Assembly: GCA_039881145.1 (NCBI GenBank)
Contig: JAYKKI010000008.1
Coordinates: 29,184,501-29,248,500, forward strand
Source: Druceiella hillmani
Taxonomy: Eukaryota; Arthropoda; Insecta; Lepidoptera; Hepialidae
Length of the DNA stretch: 64,000 nt
Direction: 5' to 3'
Part shown: one piece after another, positions 48,655 to 59,818 of the stretch
Layout: the number at the start of each line of letters is the position of its first letter
Position numbering within the stretch: position 1 is the stretch's first letter
The notes under the pieces: model-generated
Databases searched by the model: none
What the model saw: only the letters and a program-made list of their open reading frames with translations
Told to the model about the DNA's origin: nothing
Program-made: the position numbers and the translations under genes

Positions 48655-49200
48655 CCATAGAAAAATCTACTTGATGCGACATATAAATTACCACGCCTAA
48701 AAACTGGTTGTCTTGATCTTTGTCCCTTGACTTGAATTGAGAATTGTTTTCTTTGAAACACAACAGGTAAAATAAGTTAAATTTTTACTCGTTATCAAAA
48801 TTCGCTTATTTCGGCGAACCAAGTTAAAACTTTGCTATCAATAGCATTTTTATTTAAACACGCATATTCATAAACTAATACTTGCTTTGTATTTAAATTC
48901 TTCATAAGAAGAACAATGGAATTAACATTTAATTCTAAAACCTCTATAGGATCATTATTATTAATGTCAAAATGATTATCACAAATTATGTTATCATATC
49001 TGTGGTAAATATTTGCATTACCTGGCATACGATTGAGTATGTCGTTATTTATTAAAGCACAATTTTAATTGTTTGATGCTAAAACAACTGAATTAAAAAT
49101 GTGTTGTGTTAAAATGTTTTCTGCTATGTTATCATAAATATCATTAGATATATGATTGTGATCGCCAAATAATTGTTTAAAAATTCAAAAAAATTCTAAT
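48655..49200 (-). pseudogene. Helitron PIF1-like helicase fragment 2
   Basis: On the minus strand: FNSVVLASNN, ILNRMPGNANIYHRYDNIIC, LELNVNSIVLLMKNLNTKQV, LNKNAIDSKVLTWFAEISEF and, in further frames, VVFQRKQFSIQV and SRQPVFRRGNLYVASSR. The last corresponds to the helicase motif VI block normally ending YVALSR. It covers the same protein region as fragment 1 but extends further C-terminal. It has stops and frame changes. Both fragments lie on the same strand about 0.8 kb apart, so they are either tandem insertions or an old duplication. Confidence 0.78.
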
Positions 49201-49794
49201 TCATGTGATAAAATGCTAATATTTTGAGTTGAAGTAACATGATTATAAATAGCAAATATGGAATGAGTTTTCTACATTCGTAACATAATTTTTAAGTAAT
49301 GTTGCACGTGATCTATATGAAACAACCGGAAAAATTTGTCAAAAATTCCACACCAAACAATAGTTTTATTCCAAACGATTTATATTTATTAGCTTCTTTG
49401 CTATACAAATCTCCAAATAATTTGTCTATAAATTTCAATGCTTGAAAAGGACCCATGAAAATGAAGGAACAAAAATGGGCGTAGCAAGTAAGTTATAGTT
49501 GAAATATTGACATGATGCTAAATATATAGTAACACATCCCCTTCCTGTACGATCCTTATTATCTATGGCACAAAGTATAGAGTTTATGATGACACTGTAC
49601 TTCCTTTTTTCTGTTCGGTGACATTAATAGTTGCAGTGAATTGTTCGGAATCATCATCATAAAATAAATCAAGAATCATCCATATGCATTCTAGAAATTA
49701 ATTATATTGGGCAGAAATGTAGTGGAAATGAAAAATAAGGAAGAGTATAGATAACAAGATTTTTGTATGTACAAATATTAAAACAATAATGTGC

Positions 49795-49798
<4 letters not shown>

Positions 49799-49862
<64 letters not shown>
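49799..49862. repeat. (TA)n microsatellite
   Basis: About 64 bp of TA repeat. Confidence 0.95.
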
Positions 49863-49865
<3 letters not shown>

Positions 49866-51442
49866 CATAACTATGATAAATATTTGTTTAAATTTTAAAT
49901 TCTGGTATTTTGGTAATCATAATAGAAAAAATGTGTCATATTGGAACATCCTTTCTTTTCTACTTATTTTAGGTTGAATTTTGTTACATAATACGTCCAC
50001 AATTTCGACTCTGAAAGTAATAATAAAAATATTTTTAATTAAATTTGAGAAAAAGATGAATATTTTGAAAACTATAAAAAGTGTACTATGCTTTCCAAAT
50101 TGTATAAAAGTGTCATATACTTTACCTCTGAATAACGCCAGTAAATGTAGGAAAATGAAAAAGATAAGCATGATGAAAAAATTTCATTGAAATAAAGGTT
50201 ATGAATACAGATGGCTCCCTAACTCATTTTTCATTTTCACAGACGCTCACTTTACGAAGAATCGCACCTTCAAAGCTTTTTAAGGGAAAGAAATACTTTA
50301 ACATTTCTTCATTCTTTTAAACCTAATATTTCTTATCTGCATCTGTTTTTATTATAATTTCGTTCTTGATCGGTGTGAGTTAAATAACAACTTAATTAAG
50401 GTTATTCTGATAAGTTATTTTCTTTTTTCCTTCAATAGGATTTTCTTATCATTCCTGAGACCTTCAGGTGTGTCTGAAATTATATTTATATTCATTAATA
50501 CCGCTCTGTTAACCATCCTATAGATTATTGCTCTAGAACGCATTTTTTGAAATTGTTGATTTTAAAGTTGTATTATGTTAATTGAACAGAATTTTTATGA
50601 AGGCTAAATCATAACATAGCAATTGAAAATCTAGAATTGCTATACATTTTTACTCGAATATAGTGAAGTCAAAAGGAAGGGTTACGATTTTGTATTTAAA
50701 TATGTTAGTTCTTTCATTAACGCCAAAAGGGATTAAGCTGTTTTGACAAATAGAGTTTTGCGATATATGATTTTGTTAAATGAACTTTAGAAAACATATT
50801 TTTAATTATTATAACTTCTCCCTCATTATGTTGACGAAAATTCGTGGGGAATTTTGAAAACTTAAAGTTAATAGTTTAAAAAAAATAAGAAATTCACGCT
50901 TTTAAAAATACTGCTCAAAAAAACAACAAATAATTATCGAAACTGATTTACCTGTCTTCTCAATAAGGACTTTAGTGTAAGCCATGTTTGTTATTAAGTA
51001 CAAGATTTAAGTTTAAAACCATGGATCGCTTTGTCTCGAAATCTAATTTAAATGCTAACCACTTTAGTTCACTTGATATTAATTTGACAAGAAAAATCAT
51101 TTATTATTGAGGAAAAAGCAAGTTACGTTGTGGCACAACTAATTTTAATATCCTAGTGGGTTCCATGAATTCGCGGGCATTCTTCTTTAAACTCAATCGA
51201 TTCAGAAGTTTTGATATGAGGACAAACATCTATAAAATCAAAATTTTCACATATTCATAAATATTATTTTATCAGTTAGGATTAAATATATCTATAATGA
51301 TACAGGAAATACAAAAACTTGCAAAAAAAATATAATGTGAGAATTGACTAAAATTCAAAAACGTAAAAACTATTTAAGTATAAAAGAAAAACAAGATCGG
51401 TGGTAAGAAAGTAAACTCGAGACTCCGATAACTCGTATAACT
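49863..51442. other. No recognisable gene
   Basis: AT-rich. The overlapping short frames at 49917-50190 on both strands have no recognisable motif. Confidence 0.55.
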
Positions 51443-51676
51443 TATTGAATATATTTGGCGTTAATTTTTTAGAAATTCATTATTCACAATTAAATAAAAC
51501 TACGTGATGTAGTATTATTTCTACTTTCTTTAATTGCTTTACCACGACCTAGGTTTCGTTGTATTACAACATCTTCAGGTGGGATATTAGCAAAAATTCA
51601 AAAGAATCTTTGAAAAGGTCGTGGTAAAGAACTTAAAGAAAGTAGAAATAATACTATATCACGTAGTTTCATTTAA
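51443..51676. repeat. Penelope-like foldback with best-preserved hammerhead-like core (copy D)
   Basis: A minus-oriented half (51443-51590) and a plus-oriented half (about 51616-51676) form inverted arms of about 60 bp: ACTACGTGATGTAGTATTAT...TTTACCACGACCT and AGGTCGTGGTAAAG...CACGTAGTTTCATTTAAT. The minus-oriented half contains the full motif described in the next entry. The plus-oriented half starts at the AGGTCGTGG end of it. No protein-coding part of a Penelope element is nearby, so these are isolated termini. Confidence 0.7.
51542..51582 (-). ncRNA. Hammerhead ribozyme-like motif (type I, minimal helix III)
   Basis: On the minus strand, in order: CCAC (helix I, 51579-51582), CTGAAGA (core CUGANGA, 51572-51578), an extra T, GTTGT-AAT-ACAAC (helix II, 51558-51570), GAAA (51554-51557), CCTAGG (very short helix III, 51548-51553), TC (cleavage dinucleotide, 51546-51547) and GTGG (other helix I strand, 51542-51545). 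CCAC/GTGG and GTTGT/ACAAC pair perfectly and all conserved core bases are present. The deviation is one extra base between the core and helix II. Known Penelope-element hammerheads also have a very short helix III and act mainly as dimers. Activity is untested. Confidence 0.55.
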
Positions 51677-51679
51677 TCG

Positions 51680-52019
51680 TATAACATAATGAAGTTTTTA
51701 TTTTTTACTACAAAGCCATCATTATGCAGACTATTCATCACTTTTATTGCTATATTTAAATTCATCTTGTTTGTGCGTCTCTATTTAAAACATTTTTACC
51801 TAAAATATGATATGTTTATTTTCATATATTAATATTCATATACGTCTACGTGTATGTATATTTATATGAATATATTCAGGTTCATTAAACGCCGTAAAAT
51901 TCTGTTCCTCAATACATGGAATATTATTCATATTGAATTCATCATAAGCTCATGATATCCTGGGTAACATAGGACATAATAGGCACTAAAATGGAATATA
52001 TAACTTTCTGACAAAAAAG
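51680..52019. other. No recognisable gene
   Basis: AT-rich sequence between two repeats; nothing recognised. Confidence 0.5.
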
Positions 52020-52245
52020 TTGAACCGACTTCAAATAACAACCGAATAAGAAACGTACTAAAAACTATAAAATAATGAAAATATGAGTTTGAACTTTTGC
52101 GGAAAAATATCGTTTCCGAATATAAATAAATTCGTTCAATATTGTTACTGCTTGAAGTTTTTAGAGTTGGTGCTATTCGTTAGAGAAAAATGAAAGTGTC
52201 GACTTGACACCGATTCAAAAATCTCTAGCAATAGCAGTATTTTGC
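52020..52245. repeat. Dispersed repeat, copy 2, with short foldback end
   Basis: 52020-52175 matches 29747-29905. The end of that match (CTGCTTGAAGTTTTTAGAGT at about 52149) is repeated in inverse at 52201-52238 (CGATTCAAAAATCTCTAGCA), so this copy ends as a foldback. No coding capacity. Confidence 0.65.
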
Positions 52246-53264
52246 AAATTTACATAAGTTCAGAAGCGATATTTGATCCCGAAAGATTCCTCGAAAGAAC
52301 TGTCAAAACTATATAACAGGCATTTGATCTAAATAACTGTTACACAAATCTTTTACCAAAAATTTTTACCAAAAGTCAATAAGTATATTAGAGCATATGT
52401 CCGTATGCCATAATTAAAAAAGTACTATAAAGTAATAATATTGCAGAGATCACATTTCGTTGTGCGTTGTAGTTTTTTAGCTTTTTTTAAATACGTGGTT
52501 GTTGTAATATAAGATATTACAAAATTTGTATAAAGAAATTACTAAAATTATTAATTAAATTAGTAACATTGCATTCAACATAAAGATAATAAGTTTACTT
52601 TCACCTCCAATTAATTTCAAAAAATCGAATTGAGAAAAACTAGGTTTTCTGTTATAATGTAGAATAACATAATTATAAAAAGACAAAAAAAAGCTTTTTA
52701 CTCTATGATCACTGACTTACACTTGCAAATATCCTAACATAGAATTACGAATATGAAAATCATTCCACAGAATAAAATAATCAAAGAAAAAACAAAAAGA
52801 ATTATATTTTAAACATATGAAAACCTCTTTATTCTTTTTATTTCGCCTTACAAATAACGAATACCTTTTTAAAATTTTGATATAATCAAACTTTTATTTG
52901 AAAAACAAATCTTGGTTGAGTGCAATATTTAGTATATTAATTTTTAAAAACAATTAAAAATGTAATGAACTACATGAGTACCAACTTTAGTCTGGTGTCT
53001 TATTCGGACTTGATATTCAGAGACGCATTTGAGGATCACGTTATTTATTTTTGGTTCTGGCAAAAATTATAATAATGAATAGTTTCTAGTGAAAATACGT
53101 GTTTAGAAATATGTGCACAAAGTTTCAACAAAATTATTTATAATATGATACAAAAATTATTTTACGTGGCTGTTTGTTCATCACAACTTTTTTTCTCGAA
53201 AATATTAATTTGCGAATTTTAGAAGTTTCGTGTGGAATATATTTAGAATGTGCTATCGTGTAAG
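52246..53264. other. No recognisable gene
   Basis: AT-rich; nothing recognised on either strand. Confidence 0.5.
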
Positions 53265-53780
53265 AGGACTAGTTGGAAAGATCTCAACATTTTTGATATT
53301 AATATTATCTGCAGAGATATACTGAAAAATACGCCGAAAAATTTCTCATCGTCTTGTTTCCAAAAGTAGTCAACTTAAAATTATGAAAAAATATGATTTT
53401 TTAGAACTTCACGCAAATGTCGTAGGAAAGCTATAGCAATTATCCTGGATGTCGTATTTTTTTAAAGTATGTACCGTGTTTTACGCCTGTACAAGATGTA
53501 GTAGGCAATATGTTTTTTTTTTATATTCACAACTGATTTTCTTAGAAACCATGCTAAGTAGAAACTTGAAATTTAAAATAGTTATGTGTCCTATTAATCC
53601 ACATATTGAATGAAAGTTCTAGTTTTCTTTCAAAATAGACCATTTACCCTTAGGCATTCTAACTCGCCCCCCTCTACAAAACTTGTAAGCCAAAAGTCAT
53701 GAAGAAAAACAGGGCTGACAAAACCAGACTAGAAAAGTACGAGAAAACCATAGTAATTGTCCTATTTCTTATATTTTTCA
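53265..53780. repeat. Dispersed repeat copies related to 22015-22600
   Basis: Blocks such as GAGATATACTGAAAAATACGCC, TTTCCAAAAGTAGTCAAC, AAATTATGAAAAAATATGATTT and CTATAGCAATTATCCT parallel 22060-22200 and 22430-22590. A second weaker copy runs from about 53640. A 29-bp block at 53481-53509 (TTACGCCTGTACAAGATGTA onward) is also found at 27021-27049. Confidence 0.5.
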
Positions 53781-54065
53781 ACACTAGAACGACCAATACC
53801 GTCAATTTATACTTTTATTCCATAAAATACTGAGCAACACTGAATCGTACAAGCGAGTGATAATCTTGAAACTGTTAAAAAGAACATAATATAACTACAG
53901 ATAATTTTTTCACCTCTATGAAAATGGCAGATAAACTGAGAGCCGAGCAAACAAACATAGCGGGTTCAATGAGGCGTGCAAGAGGATAAATACCAGCGGT
54001 CTGCAAAACAATTCGTACTCCCCTTATGATTCTTTTATTTTAAAGACCGAATCCGAGACTACCCT

Positions 54066-54203
<138 letters not shown>

Positions 54204-54790
54204 CAAGCCAAACCAAAAAAAAGTATTATGGTTCTCTGCACTTTACATCCAAGTTAATTTAGACTTGCACGGACCAGAATCAAATTCCTGAAACGATTGA
54301 ATTGTATAATTCAACAAAATATGGTGTCGATATTTTATATCAAATGGCGCCGAAGTACTCCATAAGAGCTAGCGCTCGTAGATGGCTTATACATGTATTC
54401 TGCAATATTTAAGACATATCTGGCATAAATTCATGGGTCATTTACATAAAATAAATAATTCAAATATTTCCCGGCATAATTTTCACTCCAACTCGTTGTG
54501 AATTACGAGAATAACATTTAAAAAATCGTCCTGGCCCGTCTTGTTTACTTTATGACCTCTAAAATGTAAATAAAATGGACGAGACGGGGTCAAATAAAAG
54601 ACGTACGTGTCAAGTAAATAAAAACTGTAAGAAAATTAAACGTCTTATTTCTGAGACACTTGCAAGAAATCTGTGTGTGGAAAATGGATAAAATATACCA
54701 AAAAAACCTTATTTGCGTTAAATGTGTCTCTGAATAAAATAAATGTGGTTTATACACGGTATCCGGGAATTAGTGTCGGACAAAGAAAGG

Positions 54791-54844
54791 CGTTATTCTT
54801 TGTATAATAGTTGATTGTCGTTATTCTTTGTATAATAGTTGATT
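54791..54844. repeat. 26-bp direct duplication
   Basis: CGTTATTCTTTGTATAATAG plus TTGATT occurs at 54791-54816 and again at 54819-54844, separated by two bases. Confidence 0.9.
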
Positions 54845-54959
54845 TGTCGTTAAAATAAAATTTAAAAGATACTTTTTCAGAAAATTTAAAATAATATTTA
54901 TAATTATTTATCATCTTTTTCGTACACACGATACTGAACAATTCAGCGCCACTCGAGGG

Positions 54960-56790
54960 AATAACCTGTGAACAGCAGCGAAGACATCACCACTGCGGGT
55001 AAACACCGCATTCCGCGCAAGTATTGAGTGTGTTAAAAAGAGTTATGTGTGATATTTTTTTTTGCAATCAATTAGATATCTATTCCCGGACACTATGTAT
55101 GTCGTATATTCATGTTTTTATTTATGAATTATATAATCAATTTCAAATTTACACCAGTTAACATCCTATAGCCAAAATGACGACGATGGTCTTTTTAAAT
55201 AAAATTCGAATAGTAGTCTTTCTAGTGTTAAATATTGACCATATTTTTACCCTTTTGAAAGATATAACAGGTAATATATTTAAATCGTGAAAAATAAAAT
55301 TTTAAATAGTTTGTTAGAAATACTATGTGTTTTATAAGTGTTTAAATATGTACCGGACCTTTGTAGTGCGCGCATGACTCGTCCTTGAGAGGTTTTTTAA
55401 TTAGATGTAGCTCACATATTTCTTCTATTTTACTTTAGAAATTTTAATAAGAAAATAATATTAAAATGGCAAAATTAGAAAACAATTTAAGGTTTAAAAT
55501 TAAAATTTAATTACAATAATACAAATTTTAATTCACCTGAAATATTATGTAAATAGAAAGAGTCAAATACAAAACAAAATGTTTTTGCGTTATAGCAGAC
55601 GGAAATTTCATAATTTTATTAATAGTCCATTTTATTATTATTAATTCAGTTTATTTATTAATTATATAGTATTATTAATTAATTCAGTTTATTTCGCATT
55701 AAATTTATTAGCAAAGCTGTATTAAGAGATTTTATCGAAAAGTAAATCATTTTTACATGAAACGATTGTATTTTAATACTCTTAAAGCAGAAATGAGATG
55801 TATTTTTAATAATAAAAATAAGTTAAATAATTTTGTTCTTCCATTAGATGTGACTTTTCTTTGTGTAAACATTTTCCCTTTATTTAGTCCTAGTTCATAA
55901 ATTTCACACTTAAAACTTATATAACTTTTAAAACGCCACATTTAATATCATATAATAATAAATGCTCTTAATTTTTTTACTATTTCGTACAATCATATAT
56001 TTTTTTAATTAACGTTATTTAAATACATTCGTGACACGTAAACAAAATAGCACTTAAAACATTAATGTAATGGGAAAATACCATAATTCTCTTCACACAG
56101 TAATAATGTTTTCATCCAAGTGACCTATTAAGCGGTTATTACATTTTTATTCCAAAATTTTCCGCAAATTATGACACATGACCGTAATAACATAAATGTT
56201 ATGAATAAATTTGGACGTATGATGTTAATCTCGTAAACAAAACACGTGCTGTGTTTTCAATTTTTTCAATATTGTGCAATTTCAAATATTTCTGAAGAAA
56301 TATCATTGCTTTATACATAAAATATTAGCGAAAACTAAACAAAACCACTATTACATTGCACGCCTTACGCTAGACGAAGGTGGTCGTGGGATATGTGGAG
56401 ATAAATGACTCTGTAAAATTGGATCCGATTTGTATATTTCATAATGATAAATTAACAATATATTGGGTAATCCTGCAGACTTATAATAAGTTGGTAATAT
56501 AATAGCATCTTTAAAAAAATAGTTAAAAAATATTAAAAAACTAAGGTAACCTGGCAAAAAATATTACATTCATATAGCGCACGGTTAAAGCAAATAAGCA
56601 CATATCTAAATATGGTGTAGTTTATTGTATAAAAACATTTTAATAATACATAAAAACGATAAAAGTTTCATTTTCCAAAAATGGAAACACATATTTGCTC
56701 GTATCATAACATTCATAAATTTAATGATTTTCCCTCTTTTTTAATTTAATGACGTTTCTCCTATTTTCTGTCATTTAAAACATTACACTA
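54960..56790. other. No recognisable gene
   Basis: AT-rich. The minus-strand frames at 55753-55941 and 56351-56557 have no recognisable domain. Confidence 0.5.
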
Positions 56791-56799
56791 TATTTATAT

Positions 56800-57025
56800 A
56801 CTATATTTACTTATTATTTATTTATTTATTTCTGTACTTTAATGTATCTAATTGATACATATAGTGGACTTATTGCTACAAGAGCAATATCTTACAGCCA
56901 ACCAGAACACCAGTCCAACCCCGCTAGAGGAGCGGCCGGGAATCAAACCCGGGTCCCCGCGGTGCGCTTTGCAGTCAAAGGCCTTTATATGCCTTGTGAT
57001 CAACCAAACACACTAGAGTGACGAC
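56800..57025 (-). mobile_element. tRNA-derived SINE
   Basis: On the minus strand the head (57020-56925) resembles a Cys-type tRNA. It has an A-box-like TGGTTGATCACAAGGC, the anticodon-arm-like CCTTTGACTGCAAAG (anticodon GCA position), and a B box GGTTTGATTCC within a perfect T-stem (CCGGG at 56936-56953). It continues into an unrelated body (GGTGTTCTGGTTGGCTGTAA, with a GTATC...GATAC hairpin) and an AAATAAATAAATAAT tail near 56805-56830. This is the layout of a pol III SINE. The tRNA-like part does not fold into a full cloverleaf, so it is not a tRNA gene. Confidence 0.82.
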
Positions 57026-57059
57026 ATGTAACCAAAAGTATTGACGAACGTGTAACCAA

Positions 57060-58155
57060 AAGTTTGTATTTCTATCGTTTTCAAGGTAATCTTTACGTTT
57101 TGTGCACGATTCTTATAAACAACTAACGTAGGCAAGCGAATTATTTTAAATTATAAATATTGGCCATTTTAAAATAAGGAAATTTTAGTTTTGTTAGATA
57201 TAAAAGAGAAATAAAAATATATGCTAAATATTATTTAATGATCTAGTATGTCATTTCCAAATGTATTATTTACAAATTGTTATTTACAAAGCCATAATAA
57301 GTTAATAAAATAAAAATTAATTGTTTACACATTTTTTTTTATTACGTAAAGATAAGTTTGTATTATTTTGATTTAGATATGGTTTAAAAAAGTAAGTTTA
57401 AAATATTTCAGTGCAGATGTGAAACAGTTTACGGATATTGTGCGACTAAAAGTAGGGGCTATCTATAGGTTTTCAAGTCGATATTTTTTATCTATTTGCA
57501 AGACCAGATATATAGTTTGAAAATGTTAGTTAGTGTTAATGAATTTGTTATTTTGAATTTCATCTTGGAATTTAATTTGCTACCTCCATTTTTTATAACG
57601 TATATACAGAATCATATAATCTAGTTATTACTAGATATAAATACTGCTAGTGACTTAAATTAATGAGTCGCGCCGATTCATGATTAATGATTTAAATGAA
57701 TTTAGCTCACATTTGATATTTATTGATGTTAGAATTTGTCGCTTAGAGTGTTGGTGTCAGAATATATTTTTACAAATTATTTTGGCTACAGGTAAACCTT
57801 GCTTTCTTAGATTCTAAATTTCTATTGGTTATAATTTTACTATATGTATCGTGGTGAGGTGGACTTCTGACTAACACGTGAAGCGTGTTATGCTACATGA
57901 TACCTTTAATTGCTTATTAATTACACCCAATATACAAACGCAGACCTTAAATGTTGTTCTTGGGAAACTTAATTTTACAGACAATATATGTTAAAGGACT
58001 TGCCTATTTATTTGAGAACAGACGTTTAGCTTAAATAAAATCATCATAAAATAATAATTTTAAATTTGTTTAACTAATGCATTATGAGTACTACAAATGA
58101 CACTGTAAAATACAAATTGTTTGAATACAACATGGAGTTGAACATTTATATAACA

Positions 58156-58157
<2 letters not shown>
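57060..58157. other. No recognisable gene
   Basis: AT-rich; nothing recognised. Confidence 0.5.

Positions 58158-58203
<46 letters not shown>
58158..58203. repeat. (TA)n microsatellite
   Basis: About 45 bp of TA repeat. Confidence 0.93.
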
Positions 58204-58205
<2 letters not shown>

Positions 58206-58309
58206 TTCGTAACATCACTAAGAAGTTTTGCCATAACATTGTTTATTTTCGATAATAATAAAGGTAAACTGGGAAAAGAGTCACCAAAGGAAAAAACTTT
58301 TGTTGACTG

Positions 58310-59137
58310 AAGATGTACCAGCACTGACGTTTCAGTACGCGTTAAAGAAAAAATTTTGGAACATTTTAGGCGTAATCCGATGATAAGTATACGGAAAGCA
58401 GGAAGACACTTTCGCATTAGCCACAGTACTGTCTATAAAATATTAAGGATCGCCAGCGGCCATAAAAATACAAAAAAGTCGACGTACTATTTACATATAT
58501 TATACCTCGTGATTACAATGAATACATTATTGTCAGTGGATACTAGAACAGTGCCGTCGTGACCATCAATTAATTCATAAAGTATTATGGTCAGATGAAA
58601 GCTCGTTCCAAAGAAATAAAATGTGGAACCTGAAAAATATTCACGTTTGGGCACGCTCAAATCCTAATGCGACACGTGAACGTGAACATCAATACCGATA
58701 GTCTATCCAAACCAAGTAGTTGGACCATTCTTCATCAACGGTACGCTAAATCGAAACAAATAGTTACATCTTTTAAATAATGAAAATTGCAACTTTTTGA
58801 TGACATTCCTCTGCAGCAGTTTAATTCCGTATGGTTTCAACATGATGGAGCGTCGCCGCACTCCGTTGTCGAAATTCGTAACAGGCTAAACGAAATGTTT
58901 AGCATCCAGTGGTTAGGTCGATTTGGACCTATACGTTAGCCTCCACGTTTACCAGACATCGCCTCATTGAACTTCTTTGTATACGGATTTATTAAAGAAT
59001 TAGTGTTTGCGAAAGGTTGTGACAGTGCAATAGAGATGCCTGCACGTATTATCGCTGCCTTCGACAAACTTAAAAGTACCATTAACCCAGACATTTCTTA
59101 TTTAATAGAGTCCATGAACAATTCCATTGTACTTTAA
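58310..59137 (+). pseudogene. Mariner-like transposase pseudogene
   Basis: The N-terminal helix-turn-helix is open: VRVKEKILEHFRRNPMISIR and KAGRHFRISHSTVYKILR (58335-58450). After a frameshift near 58540 come LEQCRRDHQLIHKVLWSDES (first Asp), SFQRNKMWNLKNIHVWARSN and GPFFINGTLNRN. After another frameshift, VWFQHDGASPHSVVEIRNRL (second Asp, near 58846) and RLPDIASLNFFVYGF (third Asp, near 58960) follow. About 36 residues separate the last two Asp, with a TAG inside (IR-stop-PP). The C-terminus ESMNNSIVL ends at 59137. This is an arthropod Tc1/mariner-superfamily type with a third Asp. A middle stretch appears to be missing before GPFF. I could not find TIRs. Confidence 0.85.
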
Positions 59138-59469
59138 TTTTCATTAACTTGTAATTTTATAACTTATCCTTAATTTAATCGATTGAAAAATTAGTGCAAT
59201 TGTAGCTTGATCTATGATCTGTGCACGCCCGTGATTTTATTCTTAGGTAACTACAAGTATGTTGAAGATAGCACGTGGCGAGCACTCATACGCATATTGC
59301 CACTGTAAATAGATTAATACTATTATATTACAAAATACTACTATTAAATATAATGTGATGTATACTAAGATATTTAAAACCACCAAGCGAAAATTATAGT
59401 TGCAAACGTAACCCATACATATTGCGCACAACGCAATTGTCAAAACTCATACATACATAATATCCAATT

Positions 59470-59620
59470 TAGGCGTTCGCTTCGCCACTCCTTTGATATT
59501 GTTCAAAAAACCGCCATTTATACGAATGTCGCTAGAGTCGAGGTGAGCCACGTGGTGAATGGCGAGCGCTCCACAACGCGTAGCGGCGTGAGCGTTAAAA
59601 TCTTAGGCTATGTTCACAAT
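59470..59620. other. CpG-rich patch of unknown origin
   Basis: GC and CpG are raised (GTCGCTAGAGTCGAGGTGAG, GGCGAGCGCTCC, ACGCGTAGCGGCGTGAGCG). It ends in GGCTATGTTCACAATAGAC, a sequence type sometimes found at DNA-transposon termini. No matching inverse end was found nearby, and no reading frame is associated. Confidence 0.35.
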
Positions 59621-59713
59621 AGACTTTTTATTATTTATTAAAAATCTAACATTGTCATATTTTTCTGAAACATATGGTATTTTGATATCTCCTGGTGGAG
59701 CATAACTCAAGGA

Positions 59714-59734
59714 TATATATATATATATATATAA

Positions 59735-59815
<81 letters not shown>
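59714..59815. repeat. (TA)n microsatellite
   Basis: About 100 bp of TA repeat with AAAT and ACAT interruptions. Confidence 0.95.

Positions 59816-59818
<3 letters not shown>

Noticed and set aside
56925..57020. Functional tRNA-Cys gene
   Set aside because: The T arm is good but the acceptor and D arms do not pair properly, and the sequence continues into a SINE body and tail.
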